Source: Novakomyces olei (taxonomy: Eukaryota > Ascomycota > Novakomycetes > Novakomycetales > Novakomycetaceae). From it: a DNA stretch of 64,000 bases. The notes below the pieces were generated by a model, which was given only the letters and a program-made list of their open reading frames with translations, was not told where the DNA came from and searched no databases. The translations under genes and the position numbers were made by a program. Of the stretch, positions 23,955-36,727 are shown in pieces; positions within the stretch are counted from its first letter, which is position 1; each line of letters starts with the position of its first letter. The DNA lies in assembly GCA_016906335.1 (NCBI GenBank), contig JADEYG010000006.1, positions 1-64,000 of the forward strand. Direction: 5' to 3'.

Positions 23955-24026
23955 AAAGGTATAATTTAATTGGTAGAATAAATGATTCCAAATCTTTTCG
24001 TGATAGTTCAAGTCTGTCTGCCTTTG
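23955..24026 (+). tRNA. trnW: tRNA-Trp with anticodon CCA
   Basis: Folds well: acceptor aaaggta/tgccttt, D stem attt/gaat, anticodon stem aatga/tcttt (one mismatch), T stem gatag/ctgtc, discriminator G. The body resembles yeast mitochondrial tRNA-Trp (aagga... acceptor). The loop is ttccaaa, so the anticodon is CCA, not the UCA expected where UGA means Trp. UGA occurs in at least seven conserved core-gene positions, so C34 must be altered, or wobble is unusual, or a second tRNA lies outside. Confidence 0.85.
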
Positions 24027-24179
24027 TTAATTATAATTAATTATATTATTTCTTTAATATATAAATATAAATATATTTAATAATGTATTTAATAATAATA
24101 AAGAGATAATAAATAAATAAAAATACTTTTTTTTGTATTATTATTATTATTATAAATAAAATAGATTAATAAATCTATA

Positions 24180-24251
24180 GATTATTTAATTTAATGGTAA
24201 GAATGTTAACTTGATAAGTTATTAGCATTGGTTCGATTCCAATAATAATCA
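24180..24251 (+). tRNA. trnI: tRNA-Ile (GAU)
   Basis: Acceptor gattatt/aataatc perfect; loop ttgataa on a stem with one U-U mismatch; T loop ttcgatt. Reads AUU and AUC. Confidence 0.92.
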
Positions 24252-24648
24252 TAATAATAATTATAATAATAATAATATATAATTTATAAAGATATATAAA
24301 TATAAATATCAAAGTTTTTAATAAAATATAAATAAATTTATTAATTAAATTAATATTATTATTTTCTTATATTTATTTCATTTTTATAAATAATATATAA
24401 ATATTAATATTTATATTAATATAATAATAAATTATTTAATATTAATATAATAATAAATTATTTAATATTAATATAATAATAAATTATTTAATATTAATTG
24501 TACTGTAGTCTATGTCTTATATTATAATAATTATTTTAATAATATTTATAATATATGTATATGTATATGTATATATATATATCTAATCTATATAATAATT
24601 ATAGTATATATATATATATATAAATAATATAAATAATATAAATATAAA
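24252..24648. other. tRNA-Ile to nad6 spacer
   Basis: Three tandem copies of about 31 bp (ataataaattatttaatatta) at 24400-24500, then a small GC-containing patch tgtactgtagtctatgtc at 24500 in the presumed nad6 leader. No gene. Confidence 0.5.
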
Positions 24649-25335
24649 ATGGAAAATATATTAACATTAGTAAATCATGGTATAAATAATTCAATATTAA
24701 TATTATCAATAACATCAATAATATTTAGTTATTTAGTAATAAGTACAAAGAATTCAGTAATATCAGTATTATATTTAATAGTATTATTTACAAATATAAG
24801 TATATATTTATTATTATTAGATTATACTTTTATAGGTTTAAGTTTAATAATAGTTTATATAGGTGCAATAGCTATATTATTTTTATTTGTAATAATGTTA
24901 TTAGATATATCTAAATTAGATATAGATATTAATAATGATAATAATAATATAAATATAAAAAAATCAAATGTAATAATATCTATATTATTATTATTAGTAT
25001 TAGCACCATTATATTTAATATTAAATTATAATTATAATATTACAAATATTAATAATCTATGGTTTTTATTTATATTAAATTTACCACTATTATTAATATA
25101 TAATATAAAAAATAATAGTTTATCTTTATTTAATAATTCAGATATATTAAATAATAATAATAATAATATATTAGATAATATTGATTATATATGAAATAAT
25201 AGTTTTATATCTATTATTGATTTACAATCTTTAGGTTATGTTATATTTAATATTTATCCTATAGCTTTCTTTATTATAGGTTTATTATTATTAATAGCTA
25301 TGATTGGATCAATTATTATAGTTAATAATAAATAA
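24649..25335 (+). CDS. nad6: NADH dehydrogenase subunit 6
   Basis: Membrane subunit of complex I next to nad4L (NuoJ family). 228 residues when TGA at 25192 is read as Trp; stopping there would remove the last hydrophobic helix (YPIAFFIIGLLLLIAMIGSI), so read-through is required. The family motif is seen in LSLIIVYIGAIAILFLFVIM (about residues 65-84). A polar Asn-rich loop (residues 95-110) and another N-run near residue 172 are lineage insertions. Codon use shifts from A-ending early to T-ending late. Leader aatataaatataaaATG. Confidence 0.96.
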
Positions 25336-26351
25336 TTAATATTATATAATAATAATAATAATTATATTTAATATATATAAATAATCTTTAATATAAATAA
25401 TCTTTAATATAAATAAATATATTTATATTTATATTTATACTAATATTTATATATATATATATATATAAATAGTTGAAAATAAATTAAATTAATATTTATT
25501 AAATACTTATTAATAAATTAAATAATATAATATATTATTAAATATACTCTTATTTATAATTTATTATTTTATATATAATTAATGATATTATAAATATAAA
25601 ATACTTTTCTAGTGAAAAAAAATAATATTTAATTTTTTTATTTATTTATATTTATATTTATATTAAAATAAATTATCTTTGCTTTGATATACATTTAGAT
25701 TAATAGCAGCAGCTATGATTTATTAATAATATTCTAATTAATATTTTATAAATATATATTTTATTTAACATTTTATATTAAATATTAAATATTATATACA
25801 TATATACAATAATATATTAGTAAATATTTGATAGTGTTTGTTAGATATTATAAGATATATAAAATAATATATTAGTAGATATTTGATAGTATTTATTAAA
25901 TATTATAAGATATATAAAACCTTATATATTTATATTAGTATTTAATAATATTAAATATTTATAATATTAATTATTACTACTAAAATATAATATTAAATAT
26001 ATTTATAATTCAGTATATATTTATTTATAATTAAGTATATATTTCAAAGTCAATAAGTAGTATATATAAATATAAAATATTAAATAATAAATATTATTAT
26101 AAATGTTTTTATAATGTTAAATAATAAATAGTATAATAAAAGTTAAATAATATAATAAAAGTTAAATAATATAATAAAAGTTAAATAATATAATAAAAGT
26201 TAAATAATAAATAGTATTATAAATGTTAACTACTTATTGGTGCAAAAAAATTTAATTATTAAATTTTTTCACCGGAACCTGTACTTACAAATTAGCTATA
26301 GATTTATATAAATATTATAGAATATTATATTAAATTATCAAATGTTTTAAT

Positions 26352-26383
<32 letters not shown>

Positions 26384-26817
26384 TAAATAATAATAATAAA
26401 ATATTTATAAATAATATTCAATAATAAATTTAATTTAAAAGTATAAAATATTTAATTTAATAATAATATATATATATATATAACCAATATATAAAATTAA
26501 ACATAAAATAAAATATAATTAATAATACTTTATATTAATATTATATTTATTAAATAATTATAATTATAATTTAATTAAATTTAATTATATTATATTATAT
26601 TATATATATGATAAAGTAATTAAATATCAAATAAAATAATAATATATTTATATTTATATTTATTTTATAAATTAATTATAATATTTAAGAATAAATATTA
26701 AATATATAGAATTTATTAATTATATATAATAATTAATAATAATAATAATAAATAATAATAGTTTATAATTTTTATTATTAAATTTAATAATAAAATAAAT
26801 AAAAGTTTGTAAAATAA
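25336..26817. other. nad6-nad1 spacer with hairpin copies
   Basis: 1.5 kb without a gene. It contains hairpin copies at 25611-25640 and 26238-26273, two copies of a unit with gtatttgttagatattataagatat near 25820-25920, four copies of aataatataataaaagtta at 26130-26205, and a GC-bearing patch gattaatagcagcagctatg near 25699 that opens no frame with a start. Confidence 0.6.
26238..26273 (+). repeat. Filled site of the GGTGC hairpin (36 nt)
   Basis: Flanks aaatgttaactacttat and ggaacctgtac. The near-identical left flank at 28841-28860 joins directly to ggaatttatg with no hairpin, so the 36 nt behave as one insertable or deletable unit. Confidence 0.85.
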
Positions 26818-27837
26818 ATGTCAATAATATTAAATATAATATTAGTATTAATAATATTTGTCCCATTATTGTTAGGAGTAGCATTTGTAACTATAGGAGA
26901 GAGAAAAGAGCTAGGTTCAATGCAAAGAAGATTAGGACCAAATTATGTAGGATATTATGGTTTATTACAAGCAATAAGTGATGCATTAAAATTAATATTA
27001 AAAGAGACAATATTACCAATTCATGCGAATAAATATTTATTTGTAATTGGACCAATATTAACATTAATATTTAGTTTATTAGGATGGTGTGTAATACCAT
27101 TAAATAATGGTATAACAATGTATGATTATAATTATGGTATATTATATTCAATAGCTATAAGTAGTTTATCAGTATATGGTATATTAATAGCAGGTTGGTC
27201 ATCAAATAGTAAATATGCATTTTTAGGTTCAATAAGATCAACAGCTCAATTAATAAGTTATGAATTAGTATTAAGTACTTGTATAACTATATTAATATTA
27301 ATTAATGGTTCAATAAATTATAGTAATATAGTTAGTTATCAATTTGGTATATATTATTATTTACCTTTATTTCCTATATTTATAATTTTTATGATTGGTG
27401 CTTTAGCTGAATGTAATAGAACACCTTTTGATTTACCAGAAGCTGAATCTGAATTAGTATCAGGTTTTAATACTGAACATAGTAGTACTATATTTGTATT
27501 CTTCTTTTTAGCAGAATATAGTAATATATTATTAATGAGTACTATTATGAGTATATATTTTATTGGTGGTTATTTAATACCTCATAACTTATTATTTATA
27601 TTAAATACTATATTACCTAATAATTATATATTATATAGTTTAATTCATAGTACTATAATTGGATTTAAAAGTTGTTTATTTGTTTTCTTTTATATTTGAG
27701 TTAGAGCTAGTTTCCCTAGAATTAGATATGATCAATTAATGTATACTTGTTGGTCTATATTCTTACCTATTGTTTTTGGTTTCGTTACTTTATATCCTTG
27801 CTTAATTTATATTTTAGCTAATCCAGTTCAATTATAA
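26818..27837 (+). CDS. nad1: NADH dehydrogenase subunit 1
   Basis: Forms, with peripheral subunits, the quinone chamber of complex I (NuoH family). 339 residues with TGA at 27697 read as Trp inside the conserved F-Y-I-W-V-R-A-S-F-P-R-I-R-Y-D motif. Other signatures are GERKELGSMQRRLGPNYVGYYG near residues 27-48 and AECNRTPFDLPEAESELVSG near residue 196, the quinone-loop acidic residues being present. The leader aaaagtttgtaaaataaATG is an exact copy of a word repeated many times in spacers. A-ending codons dominate the first half and T/C-ending ones the last third. Confidence 0.98.
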
Positions 27838-28052
27838 TTATATCTAATATTTAATATCTATAATTATTATAATTATATTTATATTTATATCTAATATTAA
27901 CTATGATAATTATATACTTAATTATATATTAATAATAATATAAAGTAAATATAATAAATATTAAATATTTAAATATATATAATAAAAATAAATATATATA
28001 AATATAATATATATATATATATAATATATATATAAAATATATATGTATATAA

Positions 28053-28126
28053 AGTTGATATAGTATATTGGTTATTACAATAATCTCATAAGTTATAGAA
28101 AATAGTTCAATTCTATTTATCAACTA
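28053..28126 (+). tRNA. trnM: tRNA-Met (CAU)
   Basis: Acceptor agttgat/atcaact perfect, anticodon stem ataat/gttat with loop ctcataa, T stem atagttcaattctat. Elongator or one of two CAU species of unknown identity. Confidence 0.88.
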
Positions 28127-28743
28127 ATAATAATAATAAAATAATAAAAGTTTGATAAATAATAATATTAATAAAAGTTTGATAAATAATAATATTAATT
28201 GTTTATTATATAAAGATATTTAATATAATAATTAAAAGTTTACAAAATTATATTAAATTATATTAAATTATATTAAATTATATTAAATTATATTAAACTA
28301 TATTAGATAATCTTATATATATATAAATATAGGATAATAAAATAATAATGTTAATTATATTATAGATATTGGTATTATAAATATCTAATTATATTAAAGA
28401 AAATAAAAAATTTAAATTTTTTATTTTGGGAAAACAGTTTATATTATATATAACATTTTAATTAATCTTATTTAATATTTATTACTTATATTTACTTATT
28501 GTAAAGCTATTATACATTTAAATAAATATTATTAAATATTATATAAGTATTATAAAGTAATATTATAATTATAATATAATATTATAATATTATAATATAA
28601 ATATATATATATATAAGTAATATTAATATAATAATATATATAATATATATACCAAATTAATAAATATATAATAATAATATATACAATTTATAATTGATAT
28701 AATATAAGTATAAATATATATATAATATATATGTATATATCAA

Positions 28744-28777
<34 letters not shown>

Positions 28778-29365
28778 GTTATAGTAATATTAATAATATT
28801 AATAGTAATAATATTTAAATAAATAGTAACTGAATAATATTATAAATGTTAACTACTTATGGAATTTATGCTTTAGATTTATAAATATATATTTTACTAA
28901 TTCTTATTCTTAATCTTAATATAACTTTGCTTTATATTTATTTTATTATTAAGATATAATACTTATTATTATTAAATACATTATTAATTATATATAATAA
29001 TATATATATATATATACTAAAAATAAGATAATGCTAATGGTATATATATCATTATTATTTAATAGATATGTATAATTAACTATAATATAATAATTATAAA
29101 ATTATATACATATATATTATAATAAATAAACAATATATAAATGTTTAAATATTTAATATAATAATATTATTATAAATGTTAACTACTAGTTGGTGCAAAA
29201 AAAATTTAATTATTTTAATTTTTTTATAAGAATTAAAGTTATATTTATATTAATAATATCTCTTTTTATTTTATCTTTATATTTATATTTATATTTATAC
29301 TTATATTTATCAAATTATTTTATAATATTTATTATTATTATTATTATTAAATACATTATTAATTT

Positions 29366-29396
<31 letters not shown>

Positions 29397-30103
29397 TATT
29401 AATATAATATCTATATAAAATAAGAGATATGTATAATTAACTATAATATTTATAATAATTATTAGATATTGTATTTTGTAAATAATATTGTATTTTGTAA
29501 ATAATATCATAAATGTTAACTATATGTTTGGTGCAAAAAAAATAAATAAATTATTATTTTTCATGGTAATAGTATTTTATATTTATAATATCATTTACAC
29601 CGTTAAAAAGCTATTGGTATTTTTAAATAAATATTATTAAATAAATATTATTAAATATCATTAGAATTATTAATATAATTAATATTATTATTATTGTTAT
29701 TAATTATCATATATATATAATTATAATACTTAATAGATAAGATTTATATAATATTTAATAATATTTAGATAATATAATATAAGATAAGATAAGATAAGAT
29801 AATATTATTTTAAATTAGATAAGATGAATGTATTTTATAAATGTATACTAAGGTTCAATAAGTAGTTAACATTTATAATATCATTTATACTATATTAACT
29901 TATAAAAAGATTATTATATATTATTATCATTATCATTATTATCATTATTATTATTATTAATTATCACGTATATATAATTATAGTAATTAAACTTTATGAT
30001 ATTATTAAATATAATATAATATTATTAACTATATTACTTTTAGTAATAATATATTACTTTTAGTAATAATATATTACTTTATAATATTTATAATATTTAT
30101 TTA

Positions 30104-30134
<31 letters not shown>

Positions 30135-31217
30135 AGATAAGATAAGATTAGATAATATTATTTTAAATTAGATAATATTATTTTAAATTAGATAAGATAA
30201 ATGTGTTTATAAATCTAAAGCATAGATTCCTGTGCAAAAATTTTAAAATTAAAATTTTTTGCACCAACTTAACAGTTAACATTTATAATAATATTATTAA
30301 ATTAAATATTTATTATTTATTATTATATTAAATATATTATATTTCAAATAATTATATATATATATATACATTATTATTATTATTTTATATAAGTTAATTA
30401 ACTATAATAATTATAAATAAATATTTATAATAAATATAAATAATATTATATACTTTTTAAATAAATATATTATATATATAAATATATTAATATTTAATAA
30501 TATATTATATATTATTTAATTTATTAATTATAGTACTTAAACTTTATTATATTATTAAATATAATATAATACTATTAACTATATTAAATATAATATAATA
30601 TAATATAATATCAATATAATATCAATATAATATTTAATAATATATTACTTTATAATACTAATACTTTTATAATATAATATAATATAATATAATATCTAAT
30701 AATATTTATTAATAGATGAATGTATTTTATAAATGTATACTAAGGTTTAATAAGTAGTTAACATTTATAATAATATTCCTTTATTATTTGTAATTTATAT
30801 CAACAATTGATTATATTTTATATTATATTATATATATTAAATATATATATATATTATATATTACATGTAAATTATAAATTATAAATTATAAATTATAAAT
30901 TATAAGTAAAATCTTTTATATATTATAAATAATATTAATTTATATTAAATAAATAAGGGTGGGTGCAAAAAAAATAAAATATTAATTTTTTTTCACAGGA
31001 ACTACTGTTATATATTTATTATTAATTCACTTATATACAATACAATATATTATATATATATGCATTATATATATATGCATTATACATCTTTTAATATATT
31101 ATTATATATTATTAAATATTATATTTTATACATAATATATATATTTATATTTATATATCTATATTTTTATTAGTATAGTAAGTATATATAGAGAATATAT
31201 ATTATATATAATATAGT

Positions 31218-31256
<39 letters not shown>

Positions 31257-31814
31257 TATGATTATAATTATAATAATTATTATAGTAAATATATTTATTA
31301 TTATTTAATATATTTTAAAAACTTTAATTATAAATATCTATAAATGTTTATAAATTTAGTAGATATTTTTATTATTCTATAAATAAATATATATAATTTA
31401 ATATATATATCTATTGTAATATATTATATAATAATAAATATTATTATAGGTTAATAATATATTCATTAAATATTATAAAATGAATACTTATATATATATA
31501 TATTAGTTTTAATATATATATAATATTTTATATAAAATTATTAAGTAGAGATACATTAACTATATAATATATATATATTATATATTTATAGTTAAATATG
31601 AAATATATATATAAAATAATTAAATATTATAAAATTATATTAAAAGTAATTACAAATTTATACAGAATATTTCCAATATTATAAATATATATAATATATT
31701 ATAGTTAATATTATAATTATTATTATTATAATTATTATAATTATTATAATAATTTATATAATAAAGTATATGATATAATTCTCTATTACAATATTAAGAT
31801 TACTAAGAATTTAA
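28127..31814. other. 3.7-kb nad1/tRNA-Met to nad2 spacer rich in hairpin family members
   Basis: No gene found. Hairpins lie at about 29192-29225, 29530-29565, 30231-30265 (opposite orientation) and 30962-30998. Hairpin-free copies of the flanks lie at 28841-28885 and, inverted, at 29838-29885 and 30721-30770. Tandem arrays include aagat units (29770-29800, 30106-30150), aat units (28743-28777 and 31218-31255) and atata runs. Confidence 0.65.
30203..30290 (-). repeat. Inverted full copy: flank, hairpin, flank
   Basis: Reading the minus strand gives attataaatgttaactgtt, a GGTGC hairpin, then the sequence ending ctttagatttataaa. The same two flanks, joined without a hairpin, occur on the plus strand at 28841-28885. 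The repeat is thus present in both orientations. Confidence 0.75.
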
Positions 31815-33683
31815 ATGTTATTTATTTCGATAATATCAATATTATATTTTATATCAAATATAGATAAAAATATAAATCAAATACAAATAAGTAGAATATC
31901 TATGATAGTAGTATTATGGTTAATATTTTTAATCTTAAATAATTATATATCATTAAATTTTAATAATATTATAGATATGAATTTATATAATGGTTTATTT
32001 CATATATCAAATGTTTTATTAACTTTAATTTTATTTATATTTATTATTAGTTTAATTTTATTAAGTATTAATAGTATTCAAATTTATAATAATTTTATTA
32101 ATAATTATATTTTATTAGTTAATAATATTTTATATAATAATAATAATAATAATATTAATAATAATAGTTTTAATATAAAAGAATTATTAATAAATAAATT
32201 ATCTATAAATAATATAATATATCCTTATACTTATAAATTAACAGATGATAATGATACATTTAATATAAATAATACAGATTATATATCTAAAACAAATAAA
32301 TTAAATATAAAATTAGATAGTTCTAATGAATATAATTTAATATTATTATTAAATATATTAAGTTTTATATTATTAATATGTAGTTATGATTTATTAAGTA
32401 TTATAATATCAATAGAATTAGTTAGTTTTAATTTATATATAATTACAAATAAGTTTACAGGTTTATTAAATAAAAATAAAATAACTTCTAATATGGAATC
32501 ATTAAATATAGATAATAATAATAATAATAATAATACTATAAGTTATTCAGTAATAAATTCAACAATATTATATTATTTATATAGTAGTATAGGTTCAAGT
32601 TTAATAATATTAGGAAGTTTTATAATATATTATTTATCAGGTTCATTAAATATATCATCAATAATTATGTCAAATAATATATATTATTCATATAATAGTA
32701 TATTTATAGATAAATCATTAGGTTTATATTTATCAATAATAATATTATTAATAGGTTTATTTTTAAAATCAGGTATAGCACCATTACATTTTTGGAGTCC
32801 ATATGTATATAGTAATAATTATATGCCAACAATATCATGGTTATATATAATAACTAAATTAGGTATATTACCAATAATAATATTTTTATTATATTATATA
32901 AATTTATTAGATAATAATATTATAGATAATAGTAATAATAATAATTTATTAAATATATTACCAATAAATGATTATATAAAATCTATAAGATATTTTATAG
33001 GAATAATAGGTATATTAAATTTAATAATAGGTACATTTAATGCATTATTAGAAAAGAATTTAGTAAGATTATTTGTTTATAGTTCAATATCACATTTAGG
33101 TTATATGTTATTATGTATAGTAAATATGAAAAATATGTATAGTATGTATTCAATAATATTTTATTTAATGCAAAATACAATTACTTCATTAACAATAATT
33201 TATATGATTTATATAATTAGTAATATTATTTGTAATAATTCATATAAATTTAATGATATATATAATATCAATATATTAAAAGGTTTTTATAAATATAATA
33301 AATATATATCAATATGTTTTATATTAAATATATTATCATTATTAGGTATACCACCATTTATAGGATTTTATGGTAAATGAAATTTATTAACAACTTTAAG
33401 TTATAATAATTATTATATCTTAATGTTAATAACTATTTTAATTAGTATAATAACTTCATTATATTATTTATATATAATAGAATTAATTATTATTAATGAT
33501 AAAAATAATTATAACTATTATATAAATAATATTATTTATAATAATTCTAATTTAATATCAAAATATAGTTATATTATAATTACATTATTAACAATGTATC
33601 AAGGTTTATATATATTTAATATAAATAATATTATAAATTTACAAATAGAAATGAGTATATTAAATTATTATGAATTAATATAA
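31815..33683 (+). CDS. nad2: NADH dehydrogenase subunit 2
   Basis: Antiporter-like proton channel of complex I (NuoN family). 622 residues with TGA at 33378 read as Trp (G-F-Y-G-K-W, a conserved spot); longer than the roughly 480-580 usual in fungi because of Asn-rich insertions around residues 107-118 and 236-242. Conserved parts include KSGIAPLHFWSPYVY, the MLLCIVNMKN region and LSLLGIPPFIGFYGKW. The first ATG is used; an upstream alternative was not seen. nad3 begins 14 nt after the stop, so the pair is one transcript. Codon bias oscillates (A-ending, T-ending, A-ending, T-ending) rather than shifting once. Confidence 0.95.
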
Positions 33684-33697
33684 TAAAATAAAAATAA

Positions 33698-34063
33698 ATG
33701 ATAAATTTAATAAATAATTTTTATATATATTTAATAGTTGTTATAGTAATAGGTTTATTATTATTAGTATTAAACTTATTATTAAGTACACATCAACCAG
33801 ATATTAATAAATTAGTACCATTTGAATGTGGATTCTTAAGTTATACACAAACTAGAACTCCTTTTAGTATAGCTTTCTATTTAGTTGGTATATTATTTAT
33901 GCTATTTGATCTAGAAATACTTTATATTTATCCTTACTCTGTTTCTTCTTATCACTTAGAATTATATGGTTTAACTACTTTAATTATCTTTATTTGTATT
34001 TTAACTTTAGGTTTTATATTTGAAATTAATAAAGGTGCACTAAAATTAACTCCACAAAAATAA
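33698..34063 (+). CDS. nad3: NADH dehydrogenase subunit 3
   Basis: Small complex I subunit (NuoA family) whose long loop undergoes active/deactive transitions near the quinone site. 121 residues. Loop 1-2 carries the critical cysteine in L-V-P-F-E-C-G-F (residue 48), followed by the FSIAFYLVGILFMLFDLEI helix with its acidic residues. The C-terminus GFIFEINKGALKL is typical. It sits 14 nt behind nad2, the order found across most fungi, and almost certainly depends on nad2 transcription. Late codons are T/C-ending (tac, tct, cac). Confidence 0.98.
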   Translation: MINLINNFYIYLIVVIVIGLLLLVLNLLLSTHQPDINKLVPFECGFLSYTQTRTPFSIAFYLVGILFMLFDLEILYIYPYSVSSYHLELYGLTTLIIFICILTLGFIFEINKGALKLTPQK

Positions 34064-35675
34064 TATTTTATTATATATTATATAATATATATATATATAC
34101 AATAACATTATATATTATAATATTTAAATATATAAAAACATATATATACATATATAATATTAATATAATGTTAATACAAATTAACACTAATAATATATTA
34201 TAATATATAATAATATATAAATATATAAATAGATAAATATTATTATAGTATTTAAAGATTTTAATATTTGTATACTTTATAATATAATTAATATTTATAT
34301 ATACTTTATAATACAATTAATATTTATATAATTTAAGATATAATTAATATTTATATAATTTAAGATATAATTAATATTTATATAATTTAAGATATAATTA
34401 ATATTTATATAATTTAAGATATAATTAATATTTATACTTTTGTTTTTAATAAGCCTTATATATAATATTCTTCATATATATATATATATCTATTTATAAT
34501 ATTAGATATTTAATAATAATATTTATATATAGATATAATAGTATAATAATATAATAATATATAAATATAATAATATCTAAATATCTAAATATATTTAATA
34601 TATATAATCAAAGTTAATTAACATGAATTATTAATTAATATGAATTATTAATTAATATTTTGATATTATAGTAGCAGATTATATTTAATGATTTTAAGTT
34701 AATATAAAATCTTTAATATTATTGATTAATAATTATTGATTAAAAATTAATAATTTAAATAATAATATAATATTAAATCAATAATTAAATAAATATTTAA
34801 TAATAATAATAATAATAATTATAATTATTATAATATTAATATACTTTACTAAAACTTATGAATAATATATATATATTATAATCAAAGTTAAATAAATAAA
34901 GTATTATATAATAATAATATATATGATGTTTATTGTTATATATAAATATAAATATAAATATATCAATTATCTTTACTTTTAAATATAATAAAATAATAAT
35001 AATAAATAATATGAAAATAATAATAAATAATATTATAAATATTAACTGTTAAGTTGGTGCAAAAAAAAATTAATTTAATTTTTTTTCACTTGAAAAGCAG
35101 TTTACTCTTAAGGAAAATATAAATTATTAATAAAATCTAATAATAAATAGTTATATATATATATATATATATATTATATTTTAATATTAAATATTATTAA
35201 ATATTATTATTTATTATAAAATATTATTTAATATATTATAAACTTTTATAATATATAGTTTAGTTTATTGATTTATATTTATTATTTAAAAGTTAATAAT
35301 TATAATAATATTTATTATTATAATCAATATATATTTTATTATATTATAAAGTAAATACTTATCTTATCTTACAAACTTTTATCTTATCTTATCTTATCTT
35401 ATCTTATCTTATCTTATATATAATTTTATATGATTATTATTATAAATAAAGTTATAAATATCATAGCTTTAAATTCTTATAAAAAAATTTAAAATATAAA
35501 ATTTTCTATTTTATTTATAATTATTAATAAATGTTATATAGATATATTTATTTATAGTATTAAATATATTTATATATATATATATATTTATTATATTATA
35601 TTATATTATATTATATCTTATTAAATATATTTTATTAAATGTCTAATATATTATATATATATTATATATATTATT
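34064..35675. other. nad3 to tRNA-Cys spacer
   Basis: 1.6 kb. A 24-25-bp tandem repeat (tttatataatttaagatataattaatat, five copies) spans 34317-34440. A hairpin copy lies at 35056-35090 with flank attaactgttaagt. ATCTT repeats at 35370-35415. No gene. Confidence 0.6.
34317..34440 (+). repeat. Five tandem copies of a 24-bp unit
   Basis: Near-identical units with core aatttaagatataattaa. Confidence 0.85.
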
Positions 35676-35749
35676 GGATAATGTTACATAATGGTTTATG
35701 TATTGGATTGCAAATCTAATTATTTAGAGTTCGAATCTCTCATTATCTT
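35676..35749 (+). tRNA. trnC: tRNA-Cys (GCA)
   Basis: Acceptor ggataat/attatct, anticodon stem ttgga/tctaa with loop ttgcaaa, T stem gagttcgaatctc. Confidence 0.92.
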
Positions 35750-36026
35750 TAAATATTATATTTTATTTAATAATAATATTTATTATTTATAAATTATTTA
35801 TATTGATATTTATATTTATATTGATATAATAAAGTTTAAATACTATCAAATATTATATTATATTATATTATAAAGTATTGATATTATAAATAATTTATAT
35901 TTATATTGATATTTATATTGATATTTATATTTATATTGATATAATAAAGTATTTATATTAATAAAATATCAAAGTTTTTAAAATAAATAATAAATAATAA
36001 ATAATAAATAATAAAGAATAAAGAAT

Positions 36027-36115
36027 AAAGAATAGATTAGTCATATTGGTTAGACTGACAAGCTGTAAACTTGTTGATTTATATATCATTGTAGGTTCAA
36101 TTCCTATTCTATTCA
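36027..36115 (+). tRNA. trnY: tRNA-Tyr (GUA)
   Basis: Acceptor gaataga/tctattc perfect, anticodon stem acaag/cttgt with loop ctgtaaa, and a long variable arm (gatttatatatcatt), as in other fungal mitochondrial tRNA-Tyr. Confidence 0.94.
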
Positions 36116-36155
36116 ATATATTAATAAAATTTATAAATAAATTATAATAATTAAA

Positions 36156-36227
36156 GAAACTATAGCTCAGTGGTTAGAGCGTGTTACTCATAATAACAAG
36201 ATATTGGTTCAATTCCAATTAGTTTTA
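36156..36227 (+). tRNA. CAU-anticodon tRNA, candidate tRNA-Ile (lysidine) or elongator Met
   Basis: Acceptor gaaacta/tagtttt, anticodon stem tgtta/taaca with loop ctcataa. The D arm tagctcagtggttagagc matches bacterial tRNA-Ile(CAU). Since AUA is read as Ile and is very common here, one of the three CAU tRNAs should be a lysidine-modified AUA reader, and this is the best candidate. Identity is inferred. Confidence 0.8.
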
Positions 36228-36652
36228 TATCTTTCTTATATAATATCTAACAATAATATAATATTTTATAATATTTAATAATAATACATTATTTATATTT
36301 AATATAGTTTTATATCTATTGACTTTGCTTTACTTTACTTTACTTTACTTTACTTTACTTTGATAAATATATTTTATATTTAATATAATAACAATATATA
36401 ACTTTACTTTATATATAATATATCTTTATATATCTTTTCTTTATACATATTATATATTATATATTATATATAATAAAAGTTTATAACAATATATAATAAA
36501 ATATTAATTTATTATCATATGTTTATAGTTTTAATAAGTAGTTAATATTTATAATATAATTTATTTTAAAAACTTTGATATTTTATTATATTTATACTTA
36601 TATTTATATTTATATAAACAGATTGTTGTATTTATATTTATATTTATATAAA

Positions 36653-36727
36653 CAGATTGTTGTATTAATTGGTTAATATGCTTAATTTGGGTTTAAGTGA
36701 TTGTCAGTTCGAATCTGACCAATCTGA
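36653..36727 (+). tRNA. trnP: tRNA-Pro (UGG)
   Basis: Acceptor cagattg/caatctg perfect, anticodon stem cttaa/ttaag with loop tttgggt, T stem gtcagttcgaatctgac. Its leader and first bases (tatataaacagattgttgta) are duplicated immediately upstream at about 36611-36631. Confidence 0.94.

Noticed and set aside
25676-25725. GC-bearing patch ctttgatatacatttagattaatagcagcagc as a small gene
   Set aside because: The only open frame has no start codon and ends after about twenty codons.
21862-26055. aaagtcaataa words (21868, 23097, 26044) considered as RNase P RNA CR-I
   Set aside because: No CR-V-like partner or fold was found near any copy, and the word is common in the AT background.
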